A DNA stretch of 64,000 nt from Akebia trifoliata. Taxonomy: Eukaryota > Streptophyta > Magnoliopsida > Ranunculales > Lardizabalaceae. Where the stretch lies: positions 15,796,248 to 15,860,247 of the forward strand of contig CM030710.1 in the NCBI GenBank assembly GCA_017979445.1, written 5' to 3'. The translations under genes were made by a program, and so were the position numbers. Numbering within the stretch: the stretch's first letter is position 1; every line of letters begins with the position of its first letter. Positions 43,912 through 54,472 of this stretch are shown here, one piece after another. The notes beneath the pieces were generated by a model, which was not told the DNA's origin, did not search any database, and saw only the letters and a list, made by a program, of their open reading frames with translations.

Positions 43912-46503
43912 ATGGGTAGAGAGCGGAGGTCCCGTGTAGCGCAACATTCTTCTGATGAGGAGGAGGAGGCGAGGCCTCAGACCTAGACTCGCTTTGCTCT
44001 GGGATCCGGTGTGGCGATCGAGTATGGCTAGCCAAGGCAACCTTTGTGGAGGCCTGACTTGTCTTCAACGCCGGTTCTTCTTCGGGTAGCAGGGCAGACG
44101 AGGCCAGCACTTCTCAGAGCAGTCCAGCCGAGGATCTTCCCAGTGGTAGCGGAGGGAGAGGCAGACGAGGTGGTCGTGGTCGAGCAGATAGGGTCGTAGG
44201 CGCCGGTTGAGTAGGCCGTGAGGTTCCCAGGGTGGAGATCCCTGCGCAGGAGAGCGAGAAAGTCCCAAATACCTCTCTGCTTCATGGCCTAGGGAGGCAC
44301 GTGTCGATTCTTTTCAGATTGGACATTCCTACTCCCTACCCTTCAGCTAGTTTCAGAGGCAGATGGAACACCTTTCTTTCCACCGTTGCCCTATTTTCAG
44401 ATGATATCCGGACCCAGTTCTCGACAATGGGTTTTGGAGCTTTCCTGTAGATACCGACTTTCAGAGCGGATCAACCTCTTTTTCTAGCCATGGTGGAGAG
44501 GTGGTTTCCAGCGACTCATTCTTTTTATATGCCGGAGGTTGAGATAGGCATTCGGCCTTCCGATTTTGTAGCGATTACGGGTATTGCTATGGATGGAGAG
44601 CCCCTGCCTCTTTCCATGATGTCTGTCCAGGAGGTGGGTGAGCTGTTAGGCATTACCAGAGTCCCTGCCTCCATGGTGGGGAAGATGAGAAGGATTAGTA
44701 CAAAGGTGCTGATGGGCTTATTGCTGATCGAGGGAGAGGACGGAGCTCCGCCCACTTATAGAGAGAGATCAGCCCGCTTCGGTGACCGTGATTTCGACAT
44801 CATTTTTCGCATCTACTTTCTTCTCCTGATTGGCAGTTACTTCTTTTTGCAGGATGATTCTTCGATTTCTACCACCTTCCTCTCAGTTATGCACAACATC
44901 GACCACATTTGTGATTTTGACTGGGGGAGCCTGATATATGGGATTATTCTTGCTGGGTTGGATCGAGTAGTAGAGGGTATCACTGTGCCTCGTGGAGCTG
45001 GCATCTCCACTCGATTCTTCGGCACTTTATTGAGGTAACGTATATCTTAATTTCTTCTCAGTTCCTTTCTTGATGTCGCATTCACTATCTGATGCTTTCT
45101 TTCTTTTCCCAGATTTTTGTTCATGTATATTTTCCATTCTATCTGCCTACCCATCGTCATCCCGACGAGGGTTACCCGTTGGGCGTATTCTGGGCTACTA
45201 GAGACGCCAGGGCTATCAGGAGCAGCCCTAGGAGTGCTCGGGCCCACATCGATCGATGTCGTCTTCGAGACGTGAGTACTTGAACTTTTTCTCTTTTGTT
45301 TGGCCTTGAAGTTATCTGTACTTGTTTTATGACTGTCTCTTTTGCAGATATTTTCCGTTATTTTGTGAGACCTCCCCCGCACTGTCAGCGGGAGACAGGA
45401 GGTAAGGAACGCCTATAGGCGTAACACCAGGCGACAGCGTTACCCCTTCTTCATCGGATAGCAGAGGTACATATTTTACCTAGGGGAGCGTCTGTTCTTC
45501 CAGCATGACGAGAGTCTTCGTATTCCTGTCGCTCCACCTGAGCCCATCTCGGGGGTTATGACGGTAGAGGAGTATCTTGCCCAGGCGAGGGGCGCAGATG
45601 CTGCTGGACTGGTGCGAGGGGGTGACTACCAGGCATGGTTCCGAGAGGCATCCATTGGATGCATCATGCCTGCGATCACTGCCCGTGCTGGGATCACTGA
45701 GATTGGAGGGGTCCTTCTTCAGGAGCACGCCGTTACGATATGCATTCTATCATTATCTCTTTTCTATAGAACCCTCTTGTCATTCTCACTTGGTTGGTGT
45801 TTTTGGTTTCAGGCAGATGATCTTCGTCGTCTCCGAGAGGGCTACGATGTGATCGAGGCTCAGGCGACGAGGGCCGTGGAGATGGAGAACAGATGAAGGG
45901 CCTCTAGGGCGGAGGTGGAGGAGCAGGCTGCCCATATTGAGGAGCAGGAGGCTCGTCTTGAGGCCTAGGCAGCTCGTATCCAGGAGCTAAAGCTGGAGGT
46001 AGCCTTGCAGGAGTCTCGTTTCCAGGCTGAGATGGTATGTCATTATTTGTTTCTTTTTCTCATTCTAGTGTAGACTGTAGTATATTTTTCATCTGTTCTG
46101 ACTGATTTTCTCGTGGTCTTCTCAGGATTACTATCGACGCCGAGACGGAGCGAGCACTTCTGCGCGGCCTCCGACACCTCCTAGGGTAAACATTTTCATT
46201 TTAGTTGCTTATTTTTTTACATATGCTGCATATACCACTGCCTGTATTTGATATGCTTTGTTTCTTTATTTTCAGACCTCCCTTTCCACCGGACCCTCTG
46301 TCCTAGGTGCTGATCTCGCGGGGACTACAGAGCAGGATGCTGTCCTAGACGCGGAGCTTTTCTTCATAAATTCAGAGGGACGACAGCGGATGCACGATCT
46401 ACCTTCTTCCGGGGTGTCTGGCTTGGGTGCAGTGGCCGGTTCTTCTTCTGGAGCTATCCCAGAGACTCAGAGTGCCCGGGACGATGCTCCCCCCTCGATT
46501 TGA
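43912..46503 (+). pseudogene. Antisense plant-mobile-domain (MAIN-like) gene of element II
   Basis: A multi-exon gene opposite to element II's gag-pol. The exons I can define are 43912-45034, 45113-45271, 45348-about 45735, 45813-46034, 46126-46185 and 46276-46503. All have usable GT-AG borders except the donor after 45735, which seems lost. The reading starts MGRERRSRVAQHSSDEEEE right after an acceptor. The PMD core is clear in exon 1: FRLDIPTPYPS, ADQPLFLAMVERWFPATHSF, FYMPEVEIGIRPSDFVAITG. Exon 4 is a coiled coil (DDLRRLREGYDVIEAQATRA) and the end is Ser/Gly-rich. Nonsense codons near 43984, 44028, 44200, 44448 and in the coiled coil show it is decayed. PMD proteins occur in plant silencing factors (MAIN/MAIL) and in transposons; no function can be assigned here. 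Confidence 0.78.
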
Positions 46504-47039
46504 TCCTTTGATATACCTTGTAAAGAGACAAACATTTTATATTAGTTTTTGGACGTTGTATGTAAATCTTTCAAAATTTTGTATATGTGTGTTTATGCTC
46601 ATATTTCATTGTATTCGTCTTATTATGATCACATGTGCAACTGATTTGGGCTCCAGCGTGCTTTTGGGTGTGGTATCAACCATTAGGGCTTTTGAGCCCT
46701 CTTGAGTGTTGGTGAGCCTACGAGTGGGTAAAGGGTATGATTAAGGTCCCAAGGACCCTTCGCGTGTGCTCTTTGAGTGGTGTGAGTCGTTTAGGATCCA
46801 CAGTAAGTGAGGTGGTCCTTTGAGGTCTGATTTGGCCCAATATGATCTTAGCGAGTTCCTATGTGCCCGGTACGTGTTTTGAGAGCTTTTGAGAGTTTTG
46901 AACGCATTTATCGAGCACGTAGGAATTCCCACTATTTTTTCATATGATTTCAAGGTATCGAGCCTTGAGATGGCCATTATGTGGTCCGGAGTTGCCAAAA
47001 TCTCAAATGACTCAGGATCCCAGGCTTAAAATGTTCTGG
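46504..47039 (+). other. 3' region of the PMD gene
   Basis: Noncoding, T-rich at first (a possible 3' UTR), then mixed sequence up to hairpin array 2. Nothing recognised. Confidence 0.5.
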
Positions 47040-47250
47040 TCCGTGTTCTCAACACGGATGGATTTTCCTAGTTTTTATCCGTGCAAGGAGTACGGATGAG
47101 TCCTTGTTGCTTTTATCCGTGCTAGGAGCATGGATAAGCCCCATTTTGCTTCATCTGTGTTACCAGTATGGATAAGCTAACGTTGAGTTTATCCGTGTTT
47201 TGGGCACGGATCACTTAACATTTGTCCTCATTCGTGTTTCAAACACGGAC
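47040..47250 (+). promoter_or_regulatory. Hairpin array 2, upstream of the second antisense gene
   Basis: Six short stem-loops of the same type as array 1: TCCGTG-loop-CACGGA (47040), ATCCGTG-TACGGAT (47078), ATCCGTG-CATGGAT (47115), ATCTGTG-TATGGAT (47152), ATCCGTG-CACGGAT (47190) and TTCGTG-CACGGA (47230). The spacing is about 38-40 bp. A CT-rich stretch of about 110 bp separates the array from the ATG at 47382. Regulatory function is inferred from position and from the parallel with array 1. Confidence 0.6.
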
Positions 47251-47381
47251 CAGTATGATTTACTTTCCACTTTAAGCTTCATTTTGCCCTAACATTTTAC
47301 TTTTCACGATTTTTCACTTCCCTTTTTCACTTTTGGTCGATTTTTACTCTCCTTCTCCCTTAAAGCTTCTTCTTAAGCTCC

Positions 47382-48954
47382 ATGGAGGTGCCCTCTACTT
47401 TTCCCAACTTGAAAAGGTATGGCATTGTTGATCTTTTCTTGAGTAGTTGGATAGATAGTATGGATAATGACGATAGAGCTCAATGGTGCTTGAATAAGTT
47501 GGGGTTCACTCTTTCTTTGCCCAAGGTTCCATTGCAATGGAGCTTGATTGAGGCCATGTTGGGGTATTGGATCCCCGAACTTAATCTCTTTCGATTTCGG
47601 GAGCACGAAATGACTCCTACTATTGAGGAGTTTGAAGTGTTGTTGGGACTTGAAATATCGGGCGCGGTTGTAGTTCTACCATTACGTGATGGATACCGAA
47701 GTGAGGCTTCTGACTTCTTGGGGATAAACTGCAAGTTTTTGAAGATTCCGGATGGTGGATTGGTTTTGAAAATAATGTCCAAGTTTTTTTTGATTGAACG
47801 TCTCACGGATTCCTCGAAATTGTTGATTCATTTCAATGCCCTCACTTTGATGGTGGTGAGTCAACTCTTGTTTTCGGGTGGCGGAGACATCATAGATCTT
47901 TCTCTCATTCATGTGATTCAACAAGTCCGGGAGGGACGCCGATTGGCACCGATGCTTTTGAGCGAGATGTTTCGATCTTTCACAGCTTGTTCGTCCGGTC
48001 GTGATCGAATTTTCAGAGAATGTGCCCCACTCCTACAGGTAAATTCCAAACTTAGCTTAATTTTTGAATTTAAACTTGAATTTACTATTTTCCAAAGTTT
48101 ATAATGCTCCTGTTATTGTAGCTTTGGTTTATGGATCATCTGGCTTCCACCGAAGTTGTTAGTCGTCCATTTTGCATTAATGTTGATCTTGTACTTATGA
48201 TGTCGAGGCAAGTTACTCCCTTCGTCTCGGGTGGCAAAGAAGATTGGTATTCTTTTATCGACAACCTTGATGATGGAGAAGTGAGATGGGTTGGTGCCTT
48301 CCAACCTTGAGGGTCTCCTATGATTGCATTGGTCTTCACGAGGCAACTCATTATGTACCACTTCGGATTCTTCGTCAATTTGGTTATGACCAGGGTGTGC
48401 TCATCCCTCAGAGTTTCAGTGAGTTGGTTGGTCCATTGTCGACTGCACTTTTGAGTCAACTCGCGAAAGAATGGGGTCACGTTGAGGTTCTGAATCGACC
48501 CATCTTTGCAGCTCACTTATTCCCGGCATACTTGTATTGGATTCGAGAACTCGTTTCTAGGAGACCCTCTGTGTCGATAGTTCCCCCAGCACGCCCTGGA
48601 ACTTCATCCTTCTTTGATTATCGAGATCGAGTTGAAGAGTCTCAGACTGATCATCGTCGAATTCAGGCCATTTGGCTCAAATCCGAGAAGAAGATGCAGA
48701 AAGAGACTGCTCGGTTGACATCTGTCCTTGTCCAGTCTGGATCTAGTGACAACGGTGAAGTGGTTAGGCTTCGAGCTGAAGGTGCTGAGTTGAGAGACAG
48801 ACTTGCCCAGTGTCCTCATTTTGATGGTTTTGCTGCATATCTGGTGAGCCGCGATGCTTCTGATGCTGAAAAGGTGATGATGAGCCAGGCTGCTCGGATT
48901 CGTACTTTGGAGGAACGTTTTGATTCATTTTTCATTTCTTACCATGATATTTGA
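47382..48954 (+). pseudogene. Antisense extra gene of element II (DUF7745/PMD-like), two exons
   Basis: Exon 1 is 47382-48038: it starts MEVPSTFPNLKRYGIVDLFL and contains LIEAMLGYWIPELNLFRF, EMTPTIEEFEVLLGLEISG and SLIHVIQQVREGRRLAPM. An intron of 83 bp (48039-48121, GTAAAT...TTGTAG) is at the same place and of the same length as in element I. Exon 2 (48122-48954) starts LWFMDHLASTEVVSR, has a TGA near 48310 where element I has Arg, and has lost about 29 bp near 48325 compared with element I. The frame then continues (GLHEATHYVPLRILRQ) to a coiled-coil tail (KKMQKETARLTSVL, RAEGAELRDRLAQC). Shared intron and shared exon sequence in two independent copies support a real spliced gene in the parent element. 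Its role is unknown. Confidence 0.8.
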
Positions 48955-50396
48955 CTGACTGCGCTGTATTCCTACTTTTATATTTTCTTGTCATTAACTG
49001 AATGTATACAAAACATTGAAAGATTAATGCAAAGAAAATAGGTTTTGTACTTACTTGGCATCAGGTATATCTATTGTTCTTGAAAACACGAAGTTTTGTT
49101 GAATAAGTCCTAGATTTGTCATCATTGGCCAAAATAATAGTTTTGAAATTTTGTGAAATGTCTTTACCAAATGAGTACGATAAATTCAGAGTTTGTAAAA
49201 TCTTTGGTTGTGACGATCCTGGTATTTTTGCCAAACATAGGGGATACAAATGTCAATTGTTCTTTTGGTTCCTTTAGAGTCATCCCCAATGCCTTGGTAT
49301 TTGGAGGATTGTTATCTGTTCGGGACATGGATTTTCTTGGAAGGATTTCGCCGTTCACAGTTTATACTCTTGTGGGTCAGGAGTTCTTTTGTTTTTTGTT
49401 TTTTTTGTTTTTTTTACCCTTATTGCCTCTGGTGCCAATTACGATTTTCACCAGACCCGGTTTCCACATTTTTATGCATCGACGTCCTTTTGGAATTTTC
49501 ATTGTGCCAGTGGCTTTGATCTTGCCATAGTCTGATTCTTTTACTCATAGCGTCCTTTCGGATTTTCACTATGCCCTTTCAGACTATGCTTGTATTTTTT
49601 TAATTTTTTATTGCAATTCTGCTTGGAGTCTCTGTGTCTTTGTGGCTTGGTGACTCAAGTTGAACTGCGAGATCGATGACTCTACTCTTGTAATGGCACT
49701 CTTTCTTGAGTAATAGATCTGGATTCCCCTCTCGAGTTTGCTGACGACTAATCGTGGTTCGACAACTCAAGTTGAGCCGCAAGATCAGCTACTCTACACT
49801 TCGAGTACTCTTTTTTTTCGAATATCCGACCTGGATTCCCCTCTCGAGTCTTCCAACGACTAATAAGATTTGATATCCCGACCAAGTCGCAAGATCATTG
49901 GTGCTGCCATTGTCATTGTGTTGTCCTAGAACATTCCTTGATCAAAAATGACTTTTGTTGGGACGAAACGTTGGCTTAAGCTAATGGTAGTGGAATGATA
50001 CAAAAATGTTAAGATTTGGGTCTTATCTAGAATGGATTAGACATGGGGTTCGTCTATTTTTACTTCGAAAATGTGATATATGTCTCCTCCCAAGGCTGGA
50101 GATTTGGGTCGAGCTTAGATCAAGTGTCCGAGTTTTTTGACTTTTTTATTTTTATTTTTTTGATTTTTTTGTATTTTTAACCATTCACAGTTTATCTTCA
50201 TGCGGGCCAGGAGTACTTTTGATACTTTTGATTTTTCTGATTTTCTCTTCTTCTATCCTTCCCTTTTTTTTGTTTTGTAGTTGTTGACTTGCCCCAGTCT
50301 TAGGTTAAGAAATGAATGTGATGGCTCAAAGGGATTGACTAATGTTAGATTTGTTGGTTTAGCAAAGATGGCCTTTCGTCATCTCAGGATCGGTTT
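48955..50396 (-). other. Element II 3' noncoding region between integrase and the antisense gene
   Basis: Counterpart of element I 22480-23912, with the same duplicated segments (CCTCTCGAGT words near 49730 and 49840) and a T-rich part (50120-50170). No gene of its own. Confidence 0.7.
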
Positions 50397-52339
50397 TTAG
50401 GCATAGTATTTCTTGACAGTGTCAGTATTGATCGGTTGCATGAAGACTTGTCCGTCCATCTTTGTGAGGATCAGAGCTCCTCTTGTCATTACCTTTTATA
50501 CGATGAATAGTCCCTCATAGTTTGGTCGAAATTTTCCTCTAGTGTCTTCTTGGATTGGTAAAATTTTCTTCAAAACGAGGTCTCCTGACGAGAAATCTCT
50601 AGGCTTGACTTTCTTGTTATAGGCACGAGCTATTCGTCGTTGATAGATCTATCTGTGGCAGATGGCTGCAAGTCACTTTTCTTCAATCAAATTCAATTGG
50701 TCAAACCGAGCTTGAATCCATTCAGCTTCATCCAACTCTGCTTTTTTAAGATTCAGAGGGAAGGGATCTCAACCTCTATAAGTAAAACTACTTTCATTCC
50801 ATAGACCAATGAATACGGAGTTGCCCCAGTCGAAGTTCTGAATGAGGTTCGATAGGCGTGGAGTGCAAAAGGCAACATGTTGTGCCAATCTTTATACGTA
50901 ACTGCCATTTTCTCGATAATTTTCTTGATATTCTTGTTGGTTGCCTCGATTGCTCCATTCATCTTAGGTCTGTAGGGTTCAGAGTTGCGATGAGTGATTT
51001 GGAAATCTTCGCATGTCTTGATCATGTCTTTGTTCTTGAAGTTCTTGGCATTATTAGTCACTAGTCCATTGGGAAGCCCATATCTGTAGACAATGTTGTT
51101 CTTGACAAACTTCAGAACATTACTTTTTGTGATGTTGGCGTATGAAGCAGCTTCTACCCACTTGGTGAAGTAGTCGATGGCCACTAAGATGAAGCGATGT
51201 CCATTTGCAGCTTTAGGTGAGATTGGCCCGATGACGTCCATTCCCCAGAGTGAGAAGGGCCAAGGAGTGGTCATATTATGTAGCTCTGAAGGCGGAGCAT
51301 TAATCTTGTTGGCGTAGATCTGACACAGATGGCATATGTGAACATGCTGATAGCAGTCACTTTCCATTGTTGTCCAGTAATATCCCATCCGCATAATCTT
51401 CTTTGCTAGCATATGACCATTCATGTGAGGTCCACAGACTCCACCATGTACAGTCTCGAATAATCGTTTTGCTTCTGCTTCTGCCACGCATCGGAGCAAT
51501 ACCTCGTGGTGCGACTTCTTGTACAGAATGCCATTGCTGATAAAGAATTGCCCTGCCAATTTCTGAATGGTCCTGCGATCATTTGACGTTGCATCTAAGG
51601 GAAGGGTTCGATTTTCGAGATATGCCTTGATGTTCGAGTACCATGGCTTTCCTTCAGATTCTTCTATTTCGACGGGTAGACAATAGGTCGGCTCATCTTG
51701 AATTCCAATCTCAATTGGATCGATGACCAAACCTTCTGAAATATTAATCATGAAAGCAAGCGTAGCTAGTGCATCTGCGAACTGATTCTTAGCTCTTGGC
51801 ATGTATGTGAATGAAATCCTAGCAAAGTGCGAGCTTAGTTCCTCCAAATACTCATGGTAAGGGACCAGTCTCTGTTCTTGGGTCTTCCATTCTCCAATTA
51901 TCTGATAGACTCCTAAGCTTGAATCTCTGAAAACATTGATCTTATCTACCTCGAGATCTAGTGCTACTTTCAATCCTGCTATACACGCTTCATATTCAGC
52001 TTCGTTGTTAGAGCATTGAAACTTTAATTTGATGGCGATTGGCACATGGGACCCATCTGATTTGATCAAAACTGCCCCTATTCCGTTTCCTTTCTGATTG
52101 GATGCTCCATCGAAGTACATTTTCCAGCCTGATTTTTCGTCATCGTCATCGTTTTCAATCTCGGTAAATAGTATGGCTTCATCTGGGAAGTTCGTCTTTA
52201 ACTGCTCGTAGTCAAGCAACGGGTGCTCGGCGAGGTGGTCAGCGATGGCTTGCCTTTTGATGACTTTGTGAGTGACATAGGTGATGTCAAACTCATATAA
52301 CAATAATTGCCATTTCTCTGTATGACTTGTTAGTGCTGG
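50397..52339 (-). pseudogene. Second RNase H and integrase of element II, 5' part cut off
   Basis: Reading from 52339 leftwards: end of the first RNase H (KWQLLLYEFDITYVTHK), second RNase H (MYFDGASNQKGNGIG with Asp at about 80, NNEAEYEACIAGL, and RDSS where GDSS is usual), then integrase with its H/H/C/C finger (C339, C342). The core is D371, N432 and E468. The second catalytic Asp is Asn (VTNN, against VTDN in element I). Bases 50753-52348 are open for 531 codons, although the first few come from the LTR of element IV. Near 50753 a TGA and a one-base loss put the C-terminal domain (50397-50752) in another frame, with further stops. The 5' coding part must lie beyond elements IV and V. Confidence 0.9.
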
Positions 52340-54038
52340 TGTAGACACCTCATTTTTGCACTCGCTTGATTAATCAAATCATCAACCTGATCGCAACGGT
52401 TCCCAATGATGGATGTTTATTCCAATGCTTTATTTTATTACCAGATATATTTCAGAAATTCGGATGAGGTATCTCGAACTGACAAAACTATAGAAATCAT
52501 GATACGCTAGGAAAATAAGACCCCAGAAACATAGAAATCATCATCTTGTAGATCAAAAAGAAGCTTCACGATAAAAATGACTAAAAATGACCAAATTACC
52601 AAAATACCCCTCACATCAAAACAACCCTAGAGCCTACGCTACGATTAGGAAAACTCATTCAAACACATAAAATAATAAATCGAAATCAAATAAATCATTT
52701 CGCCAATTTTCACAGAATTTAATAAAATTACGAAAATGGCCCTCATGAAGTTCACGACCATTTCATACAAAAAATTTCATAAATGATAAAAACCAACATT
52801 ACCATTGAATTCCTTATGAAAAACTGATTCCAAAACATCCTGGAACATTGAAAAACGACTTAAAACACAAAAAAATCATCTCCGAGGACAAAACGATAAT
52901 TTTACAATTTCAATAATTAAAAATTTTAAAATTTTAAAATTAATAAATAAACCATTAAATAATGTAAAGTGAAACATTAATAAAATTAATTTAAAAATTT
53001 GAACCAAAAAATCGATCAATCAGGCTTTCGGGCAAAATTGTTGATGGTTGCCACGATATTTATTCAAGGACCCCTCCATCTAGGGGCCCAAAGAATTAAA
53101 GATATGATAAAAGGGGGTTATCCAAAAATTAAAGTCAATCAAGTAAGACTAAAGTCAAGATATTAAAAGTCAACCAAGAAAGACTAAAGTCAAAGTATTA
53201 AAACAATCTCATAAGACTAAAGTCAAAATCCTAATCTAAACTAATCAAGTCAATCTCATAAGACTAAAGTCAAAACCCTAATCGAAACTAATCAAGTTAA
53301 TCTCATAAGACTAAAGTCAAAACCCTAAATTAAAACCCTAAAGACTAAGTCAATCTCATAAGACTAAAGTCAAAATTCTAATTAAAATCCTAAAAGAAAC
53401 CCTAATCAAACCCTAATTCTATTAAAAAACTTTATAAATAGGAGCCTCCACACCCTATTTTCGTATCCAAGAAAAATCCTAAGAGAAGTAGGTCAAAAAG
53501 GTTCCTTAGCCTCCCAGAAACCCTAATTTTGAAGTCCCAACTCCTTACCTAACACCCATACTTCGATTTTAGCTTGAAAAACACCTAGAAACCCTTTAAA
53601 AAATACCTAGAAATCCGTAAACAAATCTGAAGAACCCAGATCTAAGAAAGAGATACTTTGCCTCGGAGATCAAAAATCAGATCTGGAGACAGAACGAAGT
53701 AAGGAGTACTGTACAAGGAATTGTTTTATCAGATCTGAGGGAATAGAACCGTTGCGTTCGAAGGTAAAATTCTTTTATTTTTTTTATTTAGGTCTTTTTG
53801 TTAGCAATATAGTTTTATTTGGGATAAGTAGAGACCGGCATTGGTCGGGCGGGATTAGTGCCTAACACCTTCCAACCCCGTAACGTGATCCTCAGACCCA
53901 TATCTATTTTAGTAGATTAGTTGATTTATCCGTTCTGAGTCATTGATCGGTTCCTAGACCGTAATAACTAGTTGGCGACTACCAAACCTCAAGGGTCAAA
54001 AGCGGATCCGCGCACCCCACGGATCGAGTGTGCTTTTA
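52340..54038 (+). repeat. 5' LTR of element IV
   Basis: 1,699 bp, collinear with the other family B LTRs. The 3' end is changed to CTTTTA. The U3 repeat with GACTAAAGTCAA words is at 53125-53370. The U5 hairpin has one mismatch (GATCCGCG/CACGGATC). Confidence 0.92.
53433..53441 (+). promoter_or_regulatory. TATA box of the element IV LTR
   Basis: TATAAATAG in the conserved family B position. Confidence 0.65.
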
Positions 54039-54039
54039 G

Positions 54040-54057
54040 TGGCGACTCCGCTGGGGA
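54040..54057 (+). other. Primer-binding site of element IV
   Basis: TGGCGACTCCGCTGGGGA, one base after the LTR; the Ogre/Tat type. Confidence 0.82.
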
Positions 54058-54399
54058 CCATTGATGATCAAACTTGAAACTCCCCAAGTATGAGAACATT
54101 GCCATTTAGACCTAGTTTTTTTTATTTTATTTTATTATATTTTTTTTAGTTTATTTGATTCGTTTATTTTTGGGATTGTATTATATTCTCTCGGCATCAT
54201 TTTTAACATATTATTATAGAATATTATTTGCTATGATTAAATTTAGGGTTGTTTGGATGACCTTAAATAATGCAGGATATTGAGAGGATGATGATGTGGA
54301 AAAATGGGTGTTGACCCATTTTTATTTGGATTATTTTTTGGGTTTATACTATTCTTTATTGGTCCTTCGATTTGATTTTTTTTGGACACTTTGATTTGG

Positions 54400-54472
<73 letters not shown>

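Larger units (their letters stand above)
11458..52339 (-). mobile_element. Tat/Ogre-like element II (family A), interrupted and partial
   Basis: A Ty3/gypsy element of the Tat lineage on the minus strand. Its own sequence is in pieces: 3' LTR at 11458-12270 plus 38244-39715, then the internal region 39716-52339. Element I is inserted in the LTR, and element IV cuts the RNase H region at 52340. The remaining 5' part (gag, protease, RT, 5' LTR) must lie right of the window. The visible internal part carries RNase H and integrase on the minus strand, followed by a very long 3' region of about 10.7 kb holding two genes in the opposite orientation. Joining the two LTR pieces across element I gives continuous LTR sequence when compared with element I's own LTR near 13890. 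Confidence 0.85.
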
